DNA from: Acidiphilium acidophilum
GTDB lineage: Bacteria; Pseudomonadota; Alphaproteobacteria; Acetobacterales; Acetobacteraceae
Length of the DNA stretch: 64,000 nucleotides
Assembly (NCBI RefSeq): GCF_033842475.1
Contig: NZ_JAWXYB010000018.1
Coordinates: 2,215,501-2,279,500 of the forward strand
Direction of reading: 5' to 3'
Part shown: piece by piece, positions 34,227-41,655 of the stretch
How positions within the stretch are numbered: the stretch's first letter is position 1
How the letters are laid out: every line of letters starts with the position of its first letter
The notes under the pieces: model-generated
The model's input: only the letters and a program-made list of their open reading frames with translations
The model's database searches: none
Told to the model about the DNA's origin: nothing
Translations under genes and position numbers: made by a program

Positions 34227-34243
34227 TCACATCAACCCTGTGA
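34227..34243 (+). promoter_or_regulatory. Leader palindrome before the ParA operon
   Basis: TCACATCAACCCTGTGA, perfect half-sites with a 7-bp spacer, ending 32 bp before ATG 34276. The preceding GAACCACT is identical to that before 23007. The following hairpin is weak compared with the other leaders; ACAGGAGAT is the ribosome-binding site. Confidence 0.65.
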
Positions 34244-34275
34244 TGAGCATCCCCCGGCCAGACAGGAGATGTACC

Positions 34276-34596
34276 ATGGCAATTGAGGAGCTACGCGGCC
34301 CACCACCCGAACCCGATATCCGCGCGGTCGTAATCAGACACTATCACGACATCAGGGCCGCGCGCGCCGGAGGGTGGAGATGGTCGGCAATCGGGATCGT
34401 CATCGGGTTGCCCGGTGAGGCAATCCGGCGGGCGTTTGAGCGAGTTGATCGCCGGATTGTCGCCGGCCTGCTGACCCCCCCTGCTGCACCACCACCATCG
34501 GCGGGGCTGAAGGTTGCCAGGCCCGCCGCGCTGGCCGCCGCCGCCCGCCCGTTCGGGTCCAATTTTGAAGATCTTACTCAGGGAACAAATTCATGA
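34276..34596 (+). CDS. Hypothetical small protein, first gene of the ParA operon
   Basis: 106 residues. The central part (AVVIRHYHDIRAARAGGWRWSAIG, IGLPGEAIRRAFERVDRR) looks like a helix-turn-helix with an extra helix; the C-terminus is Pro/Ala-rich. Not recognised. It overlaps the ParA-like gene by ATGA (34593-34596) and follows the leader palindrome, so it is co-expressed with the ATPase; a DNA-binding partner of the ATPase is a reasonable guess. Confidence 0.55.
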   Translation: MAIEELRGPPPEPDIRAVVIRHYHDIRAARAGGWRWSAIGIVIGLPGEAIRRAFERVDRRIVAGLLTPPAAPPPSAGLKVARPAALAAAARPFGSNFEDLTQGTNS

Positions 34597-35312
34597 AGAA
34601 ACTCCTACTGGTTCATGGCGATAAAGGCGGGGTCGGCAAATCGACACTTGCCTCAGCCTTGATCGACCTCGCGCTGGCCGGCGGTCCAATATGCGTGGTT
34701 GAAGGAGACATAAAAGTTGCCGATGTCGCCCGCCGCTTCAGTGGCATTCCGGACGTGCTTGGCTTGGTGATCGATCTCGCGCGACCGGACGGTTCAGAAG
34801 ATGCGATTATCGGGCTCTTCGAAAAGATCGAAGCGGCGGGTGCGCCAGAGATGATCGTCGTCAATCTTCCTGCGGGCGCGTCAAGTACGATCGACGCTCA
34901 AGCTCAAATCCTTCATGCCGCGTCGCGCGAAATCGGATACGAAATCAGGGTGGCCTGGATGATTGGGGCGGGCGCGGACTCGGCGCGGCTGGCCGGTGAA
35001 TCGGCGATATGCCGCGTAGCCGACAAGAAGATCGCAGTGTTCAATGCTGCTCTCGGCGAAATTGCAAAATCGGTCTGGATGAATCATCCGGCGCGCGACG
35101 CATGGCTATCAAGCGGCGGCCTGGAAACAATCATGCCGGCGCTCGCAAGTCGCGTGATGACCGAGGTACGAGACCGGCCCGGTCGATACACTGATCTCAT
35201 CGCGCCAACATCGGGACTGTCTGTTATTTCGAGGCAGATAATCAAAAATTGGATGTCGGCAATCGCCGCCGGCCCCGGCGGGCTGATGTTCCATGATGGA
35301 GATGAAAAATGA
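34593..35312 (+). CDS. ParA/MinD-like (VirC1-type) ATPase
   Basis: 239 residues with a deviant Walker A motif HGDKGGVGKST (about 8-18), the signature of ParA/MinD ATPases. EGDIKVADVAR follows the first switch region, and MIVVNLPAGAS is the Walker B-like strand. Such proteins either partition plasmids or bring relaxosomes to the pole (VirC1). The neighbour is a TraM-like protein rather than ParB, which leans toward mobilisation. It overlaps genes on both sides by 4 bp, giving a compact three-gene operon. Confidence 0.8.
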   Translation: MKKLLLVHGDKGGVGKSTLASALIDLALAGGPICVVEGDIKVADVARRFSGIPDVLGLVIDLARPDGSEDAIIGLFEKIEAAGAPEMIVVNLPAGASSTIDAQAQILHAASREIGYEIRVAWMIGAGADSARLAGESAICRVADKKIAVFNAALGEIAKSVWMNHPARDAWLSSGGLETIMPALASRVMTEVRDRPGRYTDLIAPTSGLSVISRQIIKNWMSAIAAGPGGLMFHDGDEK

Positions 35313-35874
35313 TCACACCCCCGCGCTATCCAATAACCGAGCCGATCCCACCAGATCATATATACGAAGATGGTCAAGACGAACTTCTCGAAGACCACCC
35401 CGACCTCTTAAAGATCGCGAATCGGTACGGCATCAAAGACGATGATCCCGTCTGGCTTCTCGTGCAGGCCGTCGCGGACGCGGAACGCGCCGCCTCGGGC
35501 GCTACCGGGGCGATCATCGCCCTCGAAGCCGCCCGCCAATTGCTCGACTCGATGCCAGCCCGGATCGAAGAATCCGCCGCGTCCGCCGCCGCGCGCCTTG
35601 AGGGCGATCTATCGACATGGGGAACGACCGCCGCCGCGATAGTATCCGCCCGCCTAAAATCCATGCTCATCGACCTGATGCCCGAGGTCGAGCGTCACTC
35701 GAAAGCCTCGATGAACGCGCTATCAACAATAGTCGATACACTCTCACTCGATATAACCTCAATCGAAGCAAAGATGAGGGCCGCATTTGCGAGCGCGCAA
35801 AGTCGATACCGCGATGATCTCGCGGATACCGCCCGCACTTTAATACAAGCTGAACTGGTGAAGACAACAAGGCG

Positions 35875-37538
35875 GTAACCGTTCACACCCCCCGGGTCAG
35901 ACCGCTACCTGGGCAGGGATTGTGGGCAGCAGATTGTTAGCTCGTGCGGCGGTGATGAGGGCGCAGGCATAGGCCCATGGATCAGTGCCACGCTTGCGGC
36001 AGGTGTCAATGACGCTGAGCGCGGCGGCATAGAACCGGCTCCCTTCATCGGATCGCGTGCCAAAGCTGATGCGCCTCGAGATCACCGCGTGGCGGAGCGC
36101 ACGTTCGGCATCATTGTTGGTGGGCGGTAAATCCCGATCGGCGACGAAGGCGACCACTGCGTCCCAGTCATTGAGGATTTCACCTGCCAGCCCGCGAACT
36201 TTCGCATCGATCTCATGGCGATTGCATTGACAGTTCCATTTGATGCTCGCGGTCAGGCGCTTGATGGCGGCGGGGTCGTCGCCGTCATGCACGCGCTCGA
36301 TCAGGCGGCGCAGATCGCGGACCAGATCGCTGCCGAAGCCTGATCCCGCGCCGTAATGCCCCTCTGCCAGCGCGCGGGCCTTACGGATCAGGTGCGCCAG
36401 ACATCTCTGGCGGCGTGGATGATCGCGATAGGCACCGTAACCGTCGGTGACGAGCCAACCCAGAAAGGCCTCGCCGATCAGCGCGGCCAATTCGCAGTGC
36501 TTGCGGCTGCCGATCCGATAGACGATCGTGGTTGCCGTCACCGCAACCCAGAGCCACAGCAGACTTGCCTTTTGATACCACGGGGTTTCGTCGAGATGGA
36601 CGATGTCAGCCGCACGCACATCTTCGATCAATTGCTCGACCACGGGTTCGCTCGCCAGACCGAATTCGTGAATGCAGCGTTCGATGGTGGCAATCCCGAG
36701 CTCAACGCCCAGCCAGTCAGCCAGGAATTCAGCGATCTTGACGCGCGAGAGGCGGAAACGCAGCGACAGCGCCGCGATGAAGGTGGCGAGCATCGGGCCA
36801 ACCAGGCAGCGCTCGCTCATCAGCAGGTCGCGCCGGCGCCCCTCGACATGTGAGCACAGTCCGGTTGCGGGGCGTGCGATGGTCTCGTGGCCACAGTCGC
36901 AGCGTATCGCCAGATAGCAATGTTTCGTGGCTGCGACATGAAGGCTCATGTCGCCGCGGGTGAGTTCAAAGCTCAGATGAGCGCTGACTTGGCGGCTTTG
37001 CGAGACGGTGGAAGATCCGAAAACTGCACGGCATGCGTCGCACGCTGTCGGCGCATGCAGGAGTTCACCGCTGACTATAATCGGCAACCGGCGCCAAAAC
37101 CCTTTCGTCCCTGGCCGTTTGCCGGCCGGCTTGGGTCCAGGGTTGCCGGCGGAAGCGTTGCCGCCCGGCGCGGAACCACCACCCCCATCGGTTTTGTCGT
37201 CCCGGTCGGAGCGCTCAGAACTTTGCCCGCTCTTGGTGTTACGCCGGTAGGGATTGTCGCTGGAAGGCGGACGGGAACTGGTTGTTGAATCCTCGCCGGC
37301 ATGGTTTGCCAGCGCTCGCGCCAATTCATGTAAATCCCAGGTCAGTTCTTCAAGCTCGACGCGCGACATCGCAGATAAATCAGTACGTTTAATGTCTTTC
37401 AGGCCGGGGATTCTCTGACGGGGCATCAGAATCGTAGAGTCCGGTTCGGGTGGAAAAGCAAGCCCAGCCTTTCGACATTTTACCGGCCGTTGGCTAACGC
37501 TTCATTCGAGGCAAGAAAGGGGGGGTGTGAATGGTTAC
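35875..37538 (-). mobile_element. IS66-family element, copy 2
   Basis: 1664 bp, the same ends and ORF as copy 1, with an 8-bp duplication ACAAGGCG (35867-35874 and 37539-37546). Confidence 0.95.
35897..37426 (-). CDS. tnpC: IS66-family transposase (copy 2)
   Basis: 509 residues, identical to the product at 20905-22434, with an intact DDE domain. The gene opposes the operon it interrupts. Confidence 0.95.
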   Translation of the reverse strand: MPRQRIPGLKDIKRTDLSAMSRVELEELTWDLHELARALANHAGEDSTTSSRPPSSDNPYRRNTKSGQSSERSDRDDKTDGGGGSAPGGNASAGNPGPKPAGKRPGTKGFWRRLPIIVSGELLHAPTACDACRAVFGSSTVSQSRQVSAHLSFELTRGDMSLHVAATKHCYLAIRCDCGHETIARPATGLCSHVEGRRRDLLMSERCLVGPMLATFIAALSLRFRLSRVKIAEFLADWLGVELGIATIERCIHEFGLASEPVVEQLIEDVRAADIVHLDETPWYQKASLLWLWVAVTATTIVYRIGSRKHCELAALIGEAFLGWLVTDGYGAYRDHPRRQRCLAHLIRKARALAEGHYGAGSGFGSDLVRDLRRLIERVHDGDDPAAIKRLTASIKWNCQCNRHEIDAKVRGLAGEILNDWDAVVAFVADRDLPPTNNDAERALRHAVISRRISFGTRSDEGSRFYAAALSVIDTCRKRGTDPWAYACALITAARANNLLPTIPAQVAV

Positions 37539-37777
37539 ACAAGGCGCGAGCATCGCAAGTCGTTGTTGCACAATGCAATCGCGTTGACAATCGCGGCGGG
37601 GCTCGGGGCGGGGCTGTTCTTTGGGTTTATGGTATACAATGGCCAATACTCGCCGCTCCCAGTATATCGGATCAACAGCGATACTTATGACGTGCTGTCG
37701 AGCCGGGACTTTGGGCTCAGTATACAGAAGTGCGGCGGGCAGCCGTGCGTTTTGATAAAGGCGGCCAGGAGGTAAGA

Positions 37778-37808
37778 CACCTGGCCCGCCCTGGGGGCGG
37801 GCCAGGTG
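37778..37808. terminator. Strong hairpin between convergent operons
   Basis: CACCTGGCCCGCC (37778-37790) pairs perfectly with GGCGGGCCAGGTG (37796-37808), a 13-bp stem with a 5-base loop. It lies between the TraM-like and helicase genes. No T run follows. Confidence 0.6.
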
Positions 37809-37814
37809 GCGGGA

Positions 37815-39698
37815 TCAGAATGGCGGATCTTCTTCGACGATATCGTCCTCGGCCTCGGCCTCGGCTTCTTGAACCCCGCCGGCCTTTACCTGTTTCATGA
37901 CGATTTCGGTTGGAATCCATACCCCGGCCCACAAAGAACCCGCCCCCAGCCGCACCCTGACGGTGCTCGGTTTAGCGGCGGGCGATTCGGAAAGCACACT
38001 CGTCAGACCAGCGATGCCGAGCCTTGCCCCCAGAGCCCGGACCCCGCCATGCTTTGTACTCGCGACGAACATCCAGATCTGGCCCGTCGACGACAGTTTC
38101 GCAGTGATCCCGCTCATTCTGAGCGCGGTCCCGATCGCCCCGCCCGATCCCCGCCCCTTCTGCCCCAGCCCCGTCTTGATCGCTTCGACTAGCGCATCCC
38201 CGACCTGTATTTTAACCCCTCGATCAAGTTCAAGCGGCGAAGCCAACAGTTTAGCAAGCGCGACGACGTGCGCCACTGACGTCTCGACTTCCGGGTTGCA
38301 GTAACACTCGTTGACTGCTTTGATAATACCAGCGATGTACTGATCATCAAGAGACAAATCGAGACCGGCAGCAAGTGCAGCAATAGGCGCACCAAAAGTC
38401 TGTCGCACACGAATATCATTATGGTCAATGCGATCGACTACAAGTTTGAAATACTCGCAAAATTGCGAATAGCGAGACCACATTCGACGATAGACACGTG
38501 GCCCGAGGTCATCTGGCAATATAGGTGGGCCGTTTCCGACTCGCGGGAATTCCCGCAAGTTAAGGTTCAGCACTCTATTCGCGTCTGCTTCGTCATCATC
38601 AAGTCGAACAGTAGACGCATACATGCATGCAGCAACGAGTGACCTGCTGATTGATTTGCCACTGGTTGACCCCTTGAGGTCACCATATATCCGCGTACCC
38701 GTGTGATTACTATACGCCGACTTTAGATGTTGTCGAATATCAGTCAAGACGCGGTTTATTCTCGCGGTTTCATCAGGACTTGTGCCTTCGGTTGGCTGCG
38801 TTTCATCAATAAAAACAGTCATTGCATCTTGATTAAGCTCCTGCTGGACCCCAGCAACTGTTGTTGATTTGCCGGCCAGTACTTGAAATGACCACCCTTC
38901 ACAGAACGATTTTGCGAGCGACATAAGTGTAGACTTGCCGCTCATCGACTTCCCAGTCAATGAAACCCCTGGTCGCACCGGCGCCGCACCTACAAACGGC
39001 TGACTTAACAACCAGCCGCCAAATATTGCATAATCCACGTGATTGCGCCAACGCCAAGTATCAATTGCTTCGATAAGCATCTTTACTTCATCATAACTCG
39101 CTTCTACGTCTGTCCAGATTCCGTGACTAGTCAATGGATACATGTGACGACCATAAAGTCGTTTTACTTGTGACACATTCCCGTCTTTATCGATACGATG
39201 AATTTCCGGCCCGCCGTTGACAATCAAACCGCCTTCACCGTCAGACCAGACGCCAGCCCCGCGAAGCATCGAGTCGAGCGAGTAACGACCTTTACTATGA
39301 CACTCCGTGATCACTTTATCTCGCGCGCAACTTAATACGAATTGATCCGCGTACTCAGCATCTTTATTCTTCGATTCTTTTACAACGCAAACTCGTTCTA
39401 CAAGAATCTCATCGCAGTATTCCGGCCCGAAGTTACTATAGTAGTGTACTTCCTTGTCAAGCATTGTTGCACTCATCGATACCGCGTCCTGGTGATAATT
39501 GGACCAGATCCAGTATCGCGGTCCGCCATCGGTCATTTCGATCCCGAGCGGAATAAATCCTTGGTTTTCTTCAAGAAATTTCCGCCGCTCTGCTTTGAGT
39601 CGAGCCTTCTCTTCCGCCTCGATCTTAGTACGAGTCTCGGAATCCTCCGTGCTCGCCTTGACATCGTCATCGACTTTGTCTATCTTCATCATACCCAT
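37815..39698 (-). CDS. P-loop ATPase, DUF927/phage-plasmid helicase-like
   Basis: 627 residues. The N-terminal third is charged (residues 20-45 predicted coiled coil), then a beta-rich domain (RYWIWSNYHQDAV). The ATPase domain has Walker A GVSLTGKSMSGKST (about 244-257) and Walker B MTVFIDETQ (about 293-301), then arginine-containing sensor segments (GDLKGSTSGKSISRSLVA). The overall plan resembles DUF927/D5-type replication helicases of integrated elements. Last gene of a leftward three-gene operon with an HTH protein and an AlpA-like protein, so a replication helicase is the most likely role. GGAG precedes ATG 39698. Codon use is less GC-rich than in the chromosomal flanks. Confidence 0.65.
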   Translation of the reverse strand: MGMMKIDKVDDDVKASTEDSETRTKIEAEEKARLKAERRKFLEENQGFIPLGIEMTDGGPRYWIWSNYHQDAVSMSATMLDKEVHYYSNFGPEYCDEILVERVCVVKESKNKDAEYADQFVLSCARDKVITECHSKGRYSLDSMLRGAGVWSDGEGGLIVNGGPEIHRIDKDGNVSQVKRLYGRHMYPLTSHGIWTDVEASYDEVKMLIEAIDTWRWRNHVDYAIFGGWLLSQPFVGAAPVRPGVSLTGKSMSGKSTLMSLAKSFCEGWSFQVLAGKSTTVAGVQQELNQDAMTVFIDETQPTEGTSPDETARINRVLTDIRQHLKSAYSNHTGTRIYGDLKGSTSGKSISRSLVAACMYASTVRLDDDEADANRVLNLNLREFPRVGNGPPILPDDLGPRVYRRMWSRYSQFCEYFKLVVDRIDHNDIRVRQTFGAPIAALAAGLDLSLDDQYIAGIIKAVNECYCNPEVETSVAHVVALAKLLASPLELDRGVKIQVGDALVEAIKTGLGQKGRGSGGAIGTALRMSGITAKLSSTGQIWMFVASTKHGGVRALGARLGIAGLTSVLSESPAAKPSTVRVRLGAGSLWAGVWIPTEIVMKQVKAGGVQEAEAEAEDDIVEEDPPF

Positions 39699-39731
39699 AT
39701 TACTTCTCCGTGACTACGCTCGCGTTGCTGT

Positions 39732-40289
39732 TCAGAGCAACGCGAGCTGGGTTACTGTTGTTACGTGGCGGTTTTTCTTGATCGATGAAGTATTGCGCCA
39801 CGCCCGTGTAATAGGCAGATCGATGCCGCAAGCTGAAAACAGCGGCAGCGCAATACTCTTAATCAGCGTTGGCAATAAATCGCGCATTTTATCGCGTATA
39901 TAGTATATCTGTCGCCGTGTAAGGCCGACCTTTTCTGCTATTTTTGCGAACGGGATCGTTTGTACTATAAGCGCGACGGCACGTTTACTTGCGAGTGACT
40001 TGAAGTGCGGAAGTAGAGCGGGCAGTAGCGCTGAAAGCTGATCGCGATATTTTGCAAAGATGTCAGGTTTTTCAGGCGTATACTCAATATCGTCAGGTGA
40101 TGGCAGCATATCATCGTGGTCGTTAAGTAGTGCGTGATGAATACTGCCGTCATAGCGAATAGAGCCAGCGCGTGACTTGCGATACTCATCATGGCGGACC
40201 GCTTTTAGTGCGCGGGCACCATGCTTTGCATAGTGAGGATCGTTTTCTGCGAGCCATTTCAGGGTAGCAGCTTCGAGATCGGGCCTCAT
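39732..40289 (-). CDS. Helix-turn-helix protein of the replication-like operon
   Basis: 185 residues. A sigma-70-region-4-like or recombinase-like HTH is visible at IPFAKIAEKVGLTRRQIYYIRDKM; the N-terminus (MRPDLEAATLKWLAENDPHYAKHG) is a separate small helical domain. ATG 40289 overlaps the upstream gene's stop (ATGA), so the pair is coupled. By position it could be the iteron-binding initiator or an activator, but no family is recognised. Confidence 0.55.
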   Translation of the reverse strand: MRPDLEAATLKWLAENDPHYAKHGARALKAVRHDEYRKSRAGSIRYDGSIHHALLNDHDDMLPSPDDIEYTPEKPDIFAKYRDQLSALLPALLPHFKSLASKRAVALIVQTIPFAKIAEKVGLTRRQIYYIRDKMRDLLPTLIKSIALPLFSACGIDLPITRAWRNTSSIKKNRHVTTVTQLALL

Positions 40290-40939
40290 GACCGGCCCCC
40301 TTTTTGGCAAATCCTGGGGCGGCCACGGGGCCGGGGAGCAGGCTCACGGTATAATGGCGCGCGAGCTTCGAACGCTTCGACGTCGACCAAGCGCCACCGG
40401 GGTCCGCGCGCGCCCGAAAGCCGGATCGCCGGCGGCAAATCGGCTCCTTTCGATAAGCAGTTCTTGATTGTTTGACATGCAACGCTCCACCGCGCCGCCA
40501 GATCTGCGATAGTAAGAAGTAACGGCGGCGGTGGTTCTCCGCCGCCGCCGTCGTCGCCGGAAGACGCTTTTTTCCCGCCGCCGCCCGCACTCCCGACCCG
40601 GTGACTCGCCCGCCGCCCACCCCGGCCCGCCGCCTGAATTTCAACGACGGCGGATGCGGGACGCGCCATTTTTTCGGCGGGCCGCGAGCGTGCAAGCCGC
40701 CAGCGGCGGCGTCGCTCTTCGTGGTCAATGTGCTTCGATACAGCGATCTCGTGATGCCATAACGATCTCGATTCATTATCGAAGTATTTACTTACATCGC
40801 TCTCGCGATACCGACGCGACCGGCGCGGGTATGATTCAACTTCGAACTCTGGCTCAACTTCGATCTCGATGAAATCCGAAGAATTACCAAAATTCTGCTG
40901 AAGGTATTCGTTTTCCAAGGCGTTTTCTGCGTTTTCCAT
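40286..40939 (-). CDS. AlpA/excisionase-like DNA-binding protein with long N-terminal extension
   Basis: 217 residues. The C-terminal ~70 form an AlpA/HTH_17-type winged helix: LLTIADLAARWSVACQTIKN followed by GARGPRWRLVDVEAFEARAP, the pattern of phage excisionases and MerR-like starters. The first ~140 residues are unusual: acidic, then very Arg-rich, then Gly/Pro-rich, and probably disordered. First gene of the leftward operon, 1.1 kb from attR's inner flank at its start. It could act as excisionase for the integrase or as operon regulator. Confidence 0.6.
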   Translation of the reverse strand: MENAENALENEYLQQNFGNSSDFIEIEVEPEFEVESYPRRSRRYRESDVSKYFDNESRSLWHHEIAVSKHIDHEERRRRWRLARSRPAEKMARPASAVVEIQAAGRGGRRASHRVGSAGGGGKKASSGDDGGGGEPPPPLLLTIADLAARWSVACQTIKNCLSKGADLPPAIRLSGARGPRWRLVDVEAFEARAPLYREPAPRPRGRPRICQKGGRS

Positions 40940-41017
40940 AGCGACACCAAAACCAATGTTTCGATCGCAATATGGAGACTCATTTTGTCGCGGTCAAGTC
41001 ATCTTTTTCGGCGCATT

Positions 41018-41034
41018 TCACATCTGACAGTGCA
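41018..41034. promoter_or_regulatory. Degenerate leader palindrome between divergent genes near attR
   Basis: TCACATCTGACAGTGCA: left half perfect, right half GTGCA instead of TGTGA. It lies between the AlpA-like gene (leftward) and a small rightward ORF. Confidence 0.35.
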
Positions 41035-41050
41035 TAACGAGATCGACGAA

Positions 41051-41350
41051 ATGGTATCCGAGTCGCTTTCGATACGAGCCGCAAGAAAGAAAGGTTATTG
41101 TTCGATGAGTAGGATTAATATCGAGTCACGTAAGGGAAATCGCGTCGTGTATCGTCCCGTTTTGAACGTGTCGCGCGTGTTTTACAGCAAAGAAGATGCT
41201 GAGGCCTGGATAGTAGAGGCTCAAGATTTACTTAAACGCGTATATTTTGCTGGCCCTGCTTTACCAGAATCCTCCCCGCTCGGCGGACGGCGGCAGGTCG
41301 GCCCCAGCGGATCACGTTTGCGTGATACTGGTAAACGCCGTTCCGGATAG
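41051..41350 (+). CDS. Hypothetical small protein next to attR, integrase arm-domain-like
   Basis: About 99 residues from ATG 41051. The middle part (SRINIESRKGNRVVYRPVLN, VSRVFYSKEDAEAWIVEAQD) resembles the AP2-like arm-binding domain found at the start of tyrosine integrases, without a catalytic domain. It may be a stand-alone accessory DNA-binding protein or a remnant of a second integrase. Its beginning repeats the ATGGTATC motif of the RHH gene start. The start codon is uncertain. Confidence 0.45.
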   Translation: MVSESLSIRAARKKGYCSMSRINIESRKGNRVVYRPVLNVSRVFYSKEDAEAWIVEAQDLLKRVYFAGPALPESSPLGGRRQVGPSGSRLRDTGKRRSG

Positions 41351-41370
41351 CGAACGAAAGGTAGGAATCT

Positions 41371-41392
41371 TGCGCTCCAATTGCGCTCCAAT
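41371..41392. promoter_or_regulatory. Putative integrase arm-type sites, right end
   Basis: Two tandem copies of TGCGCTCCAAT (41371-41381 and 41382-41392), the same word as at 15410 and (shortened) 15432 inside the left end. Confidence 0.6.
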
Positions 41393-41407
41393 TATCCCCC
41401 GAAAATC

Positions 41408-41443
41408 GGTATCCGGCGGTATCGAGAGGTATCCGCCGGTATC
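41408..41443. repeat. Four GGTATC motifs at exact 10-bp spacing
   Basis: GGTATC begins at 41408, 41418, 41428 and 41438, one helical turn apart, all in the same orientation. It is the same core as the array in front of the RHH gene. Located between the arm sites and attR, it may be where the RHH protein acts on excision. The bases from here to attR hold no gene. Confidence 0.65.
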
Positions 41444-41504
41444 ATAAGCACTTGATATCGTGGTACTATTTCTAAAGGATGTAGATATAGAGTCGCGTGA
41501 GATC

Positions 41505-41553
41505 GCCCTCCGAAGGCAAAGGTCGCGCGTTCGAATCGCGCCGGGTCCGCCAA
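41505..41553. repeat. attR: right copy of the 49-bp integration core
   Basis: Identical to 15308-15356. It holds only the 3' half of tRNA-Arg(CCG), without a D arm or 5' acceptor strand, so it is not a functional tRNA gene. It marks the right end of the element. Confidence 0.95.
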
Positions 41554-41615
41554 TTTTTATCCATTAGTTCTGGGCTGGATAGGCGGTGGTCACCTTGCGT
41601 GGTGATTTTGCGCGG

Positions 41616-41643
41616 TATTTTGTTGCTATATCGTAACAAAATA
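41616..41643. terminator. AT-rich hairpin downstream of attR
   Basis: TATTTTGTT (41616-41624) pairs with AACAAAATA (41635-41643) around a 10-base loop. It probably lay just downstream of tRNA-Arg(CCG) before the element inserted, and also follows the leftward gene at 41656. Confidence 0.4.
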
Positions 41644-41655
41644 GGCGTGAGTGGG

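Larger units (their letters stand above)
35309..37775 (+). pseudogene. TraM-like mobilisation protein with C-terminal membrane anchor, split by IS66
   Basis: Two pieces, 35309-35874 and 37547-37775, join in frame to 265 codons when the IS and one 8-bp duplication (ACAAGGCG) are removed. The N-terminal part has a DDDPVWLLVQAVADAE segment as in conjugal TraM-like proteins, then long amphipathic helices. The C-terminal fragment contributes a transmembrane helix (LTIAAGLGAGLFFGFMVY) and a short periplasmic end with two cysteines (KCGGQPC). As it stands, translation ends within the IS after 189 residues, without the anchor. The TraM comparison is tentative; the split itself is certain. Confidence 0.7.
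15308..41553. mobile_element. 26.2-kb integrative, plasmid-like mobilisable element in tRNA-Arg(CCG)
   Basis: Bounded by the 49-bp direct repeats. Contents from left to right: integrase; truncated MqsR-like toxin; iteron origin-like region; RepB'-type primase broken by ISs; secreted repeat protein; RHH gene with GATACC array; DotA/TraY-type protein; MobF relaxase with two small genes; small membrane protein; Flp-type prepilin; ParA operon with a broken TraM-like gene; helicase-like, HTH and AlpA-like genes; small ORF; attR. No full secretion system, coupling protein or defence genes are visible. It is therefore best described as a mobilisable (helper-dependent) element with plasmid replication genes. 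Confidence 0.9.

Noticed and set aside
41505-41553. A second tRNA-Arg gene at attR
   Set aside because: Only the 3' half is present; no D arm or 5' acceptor strand precedes it.
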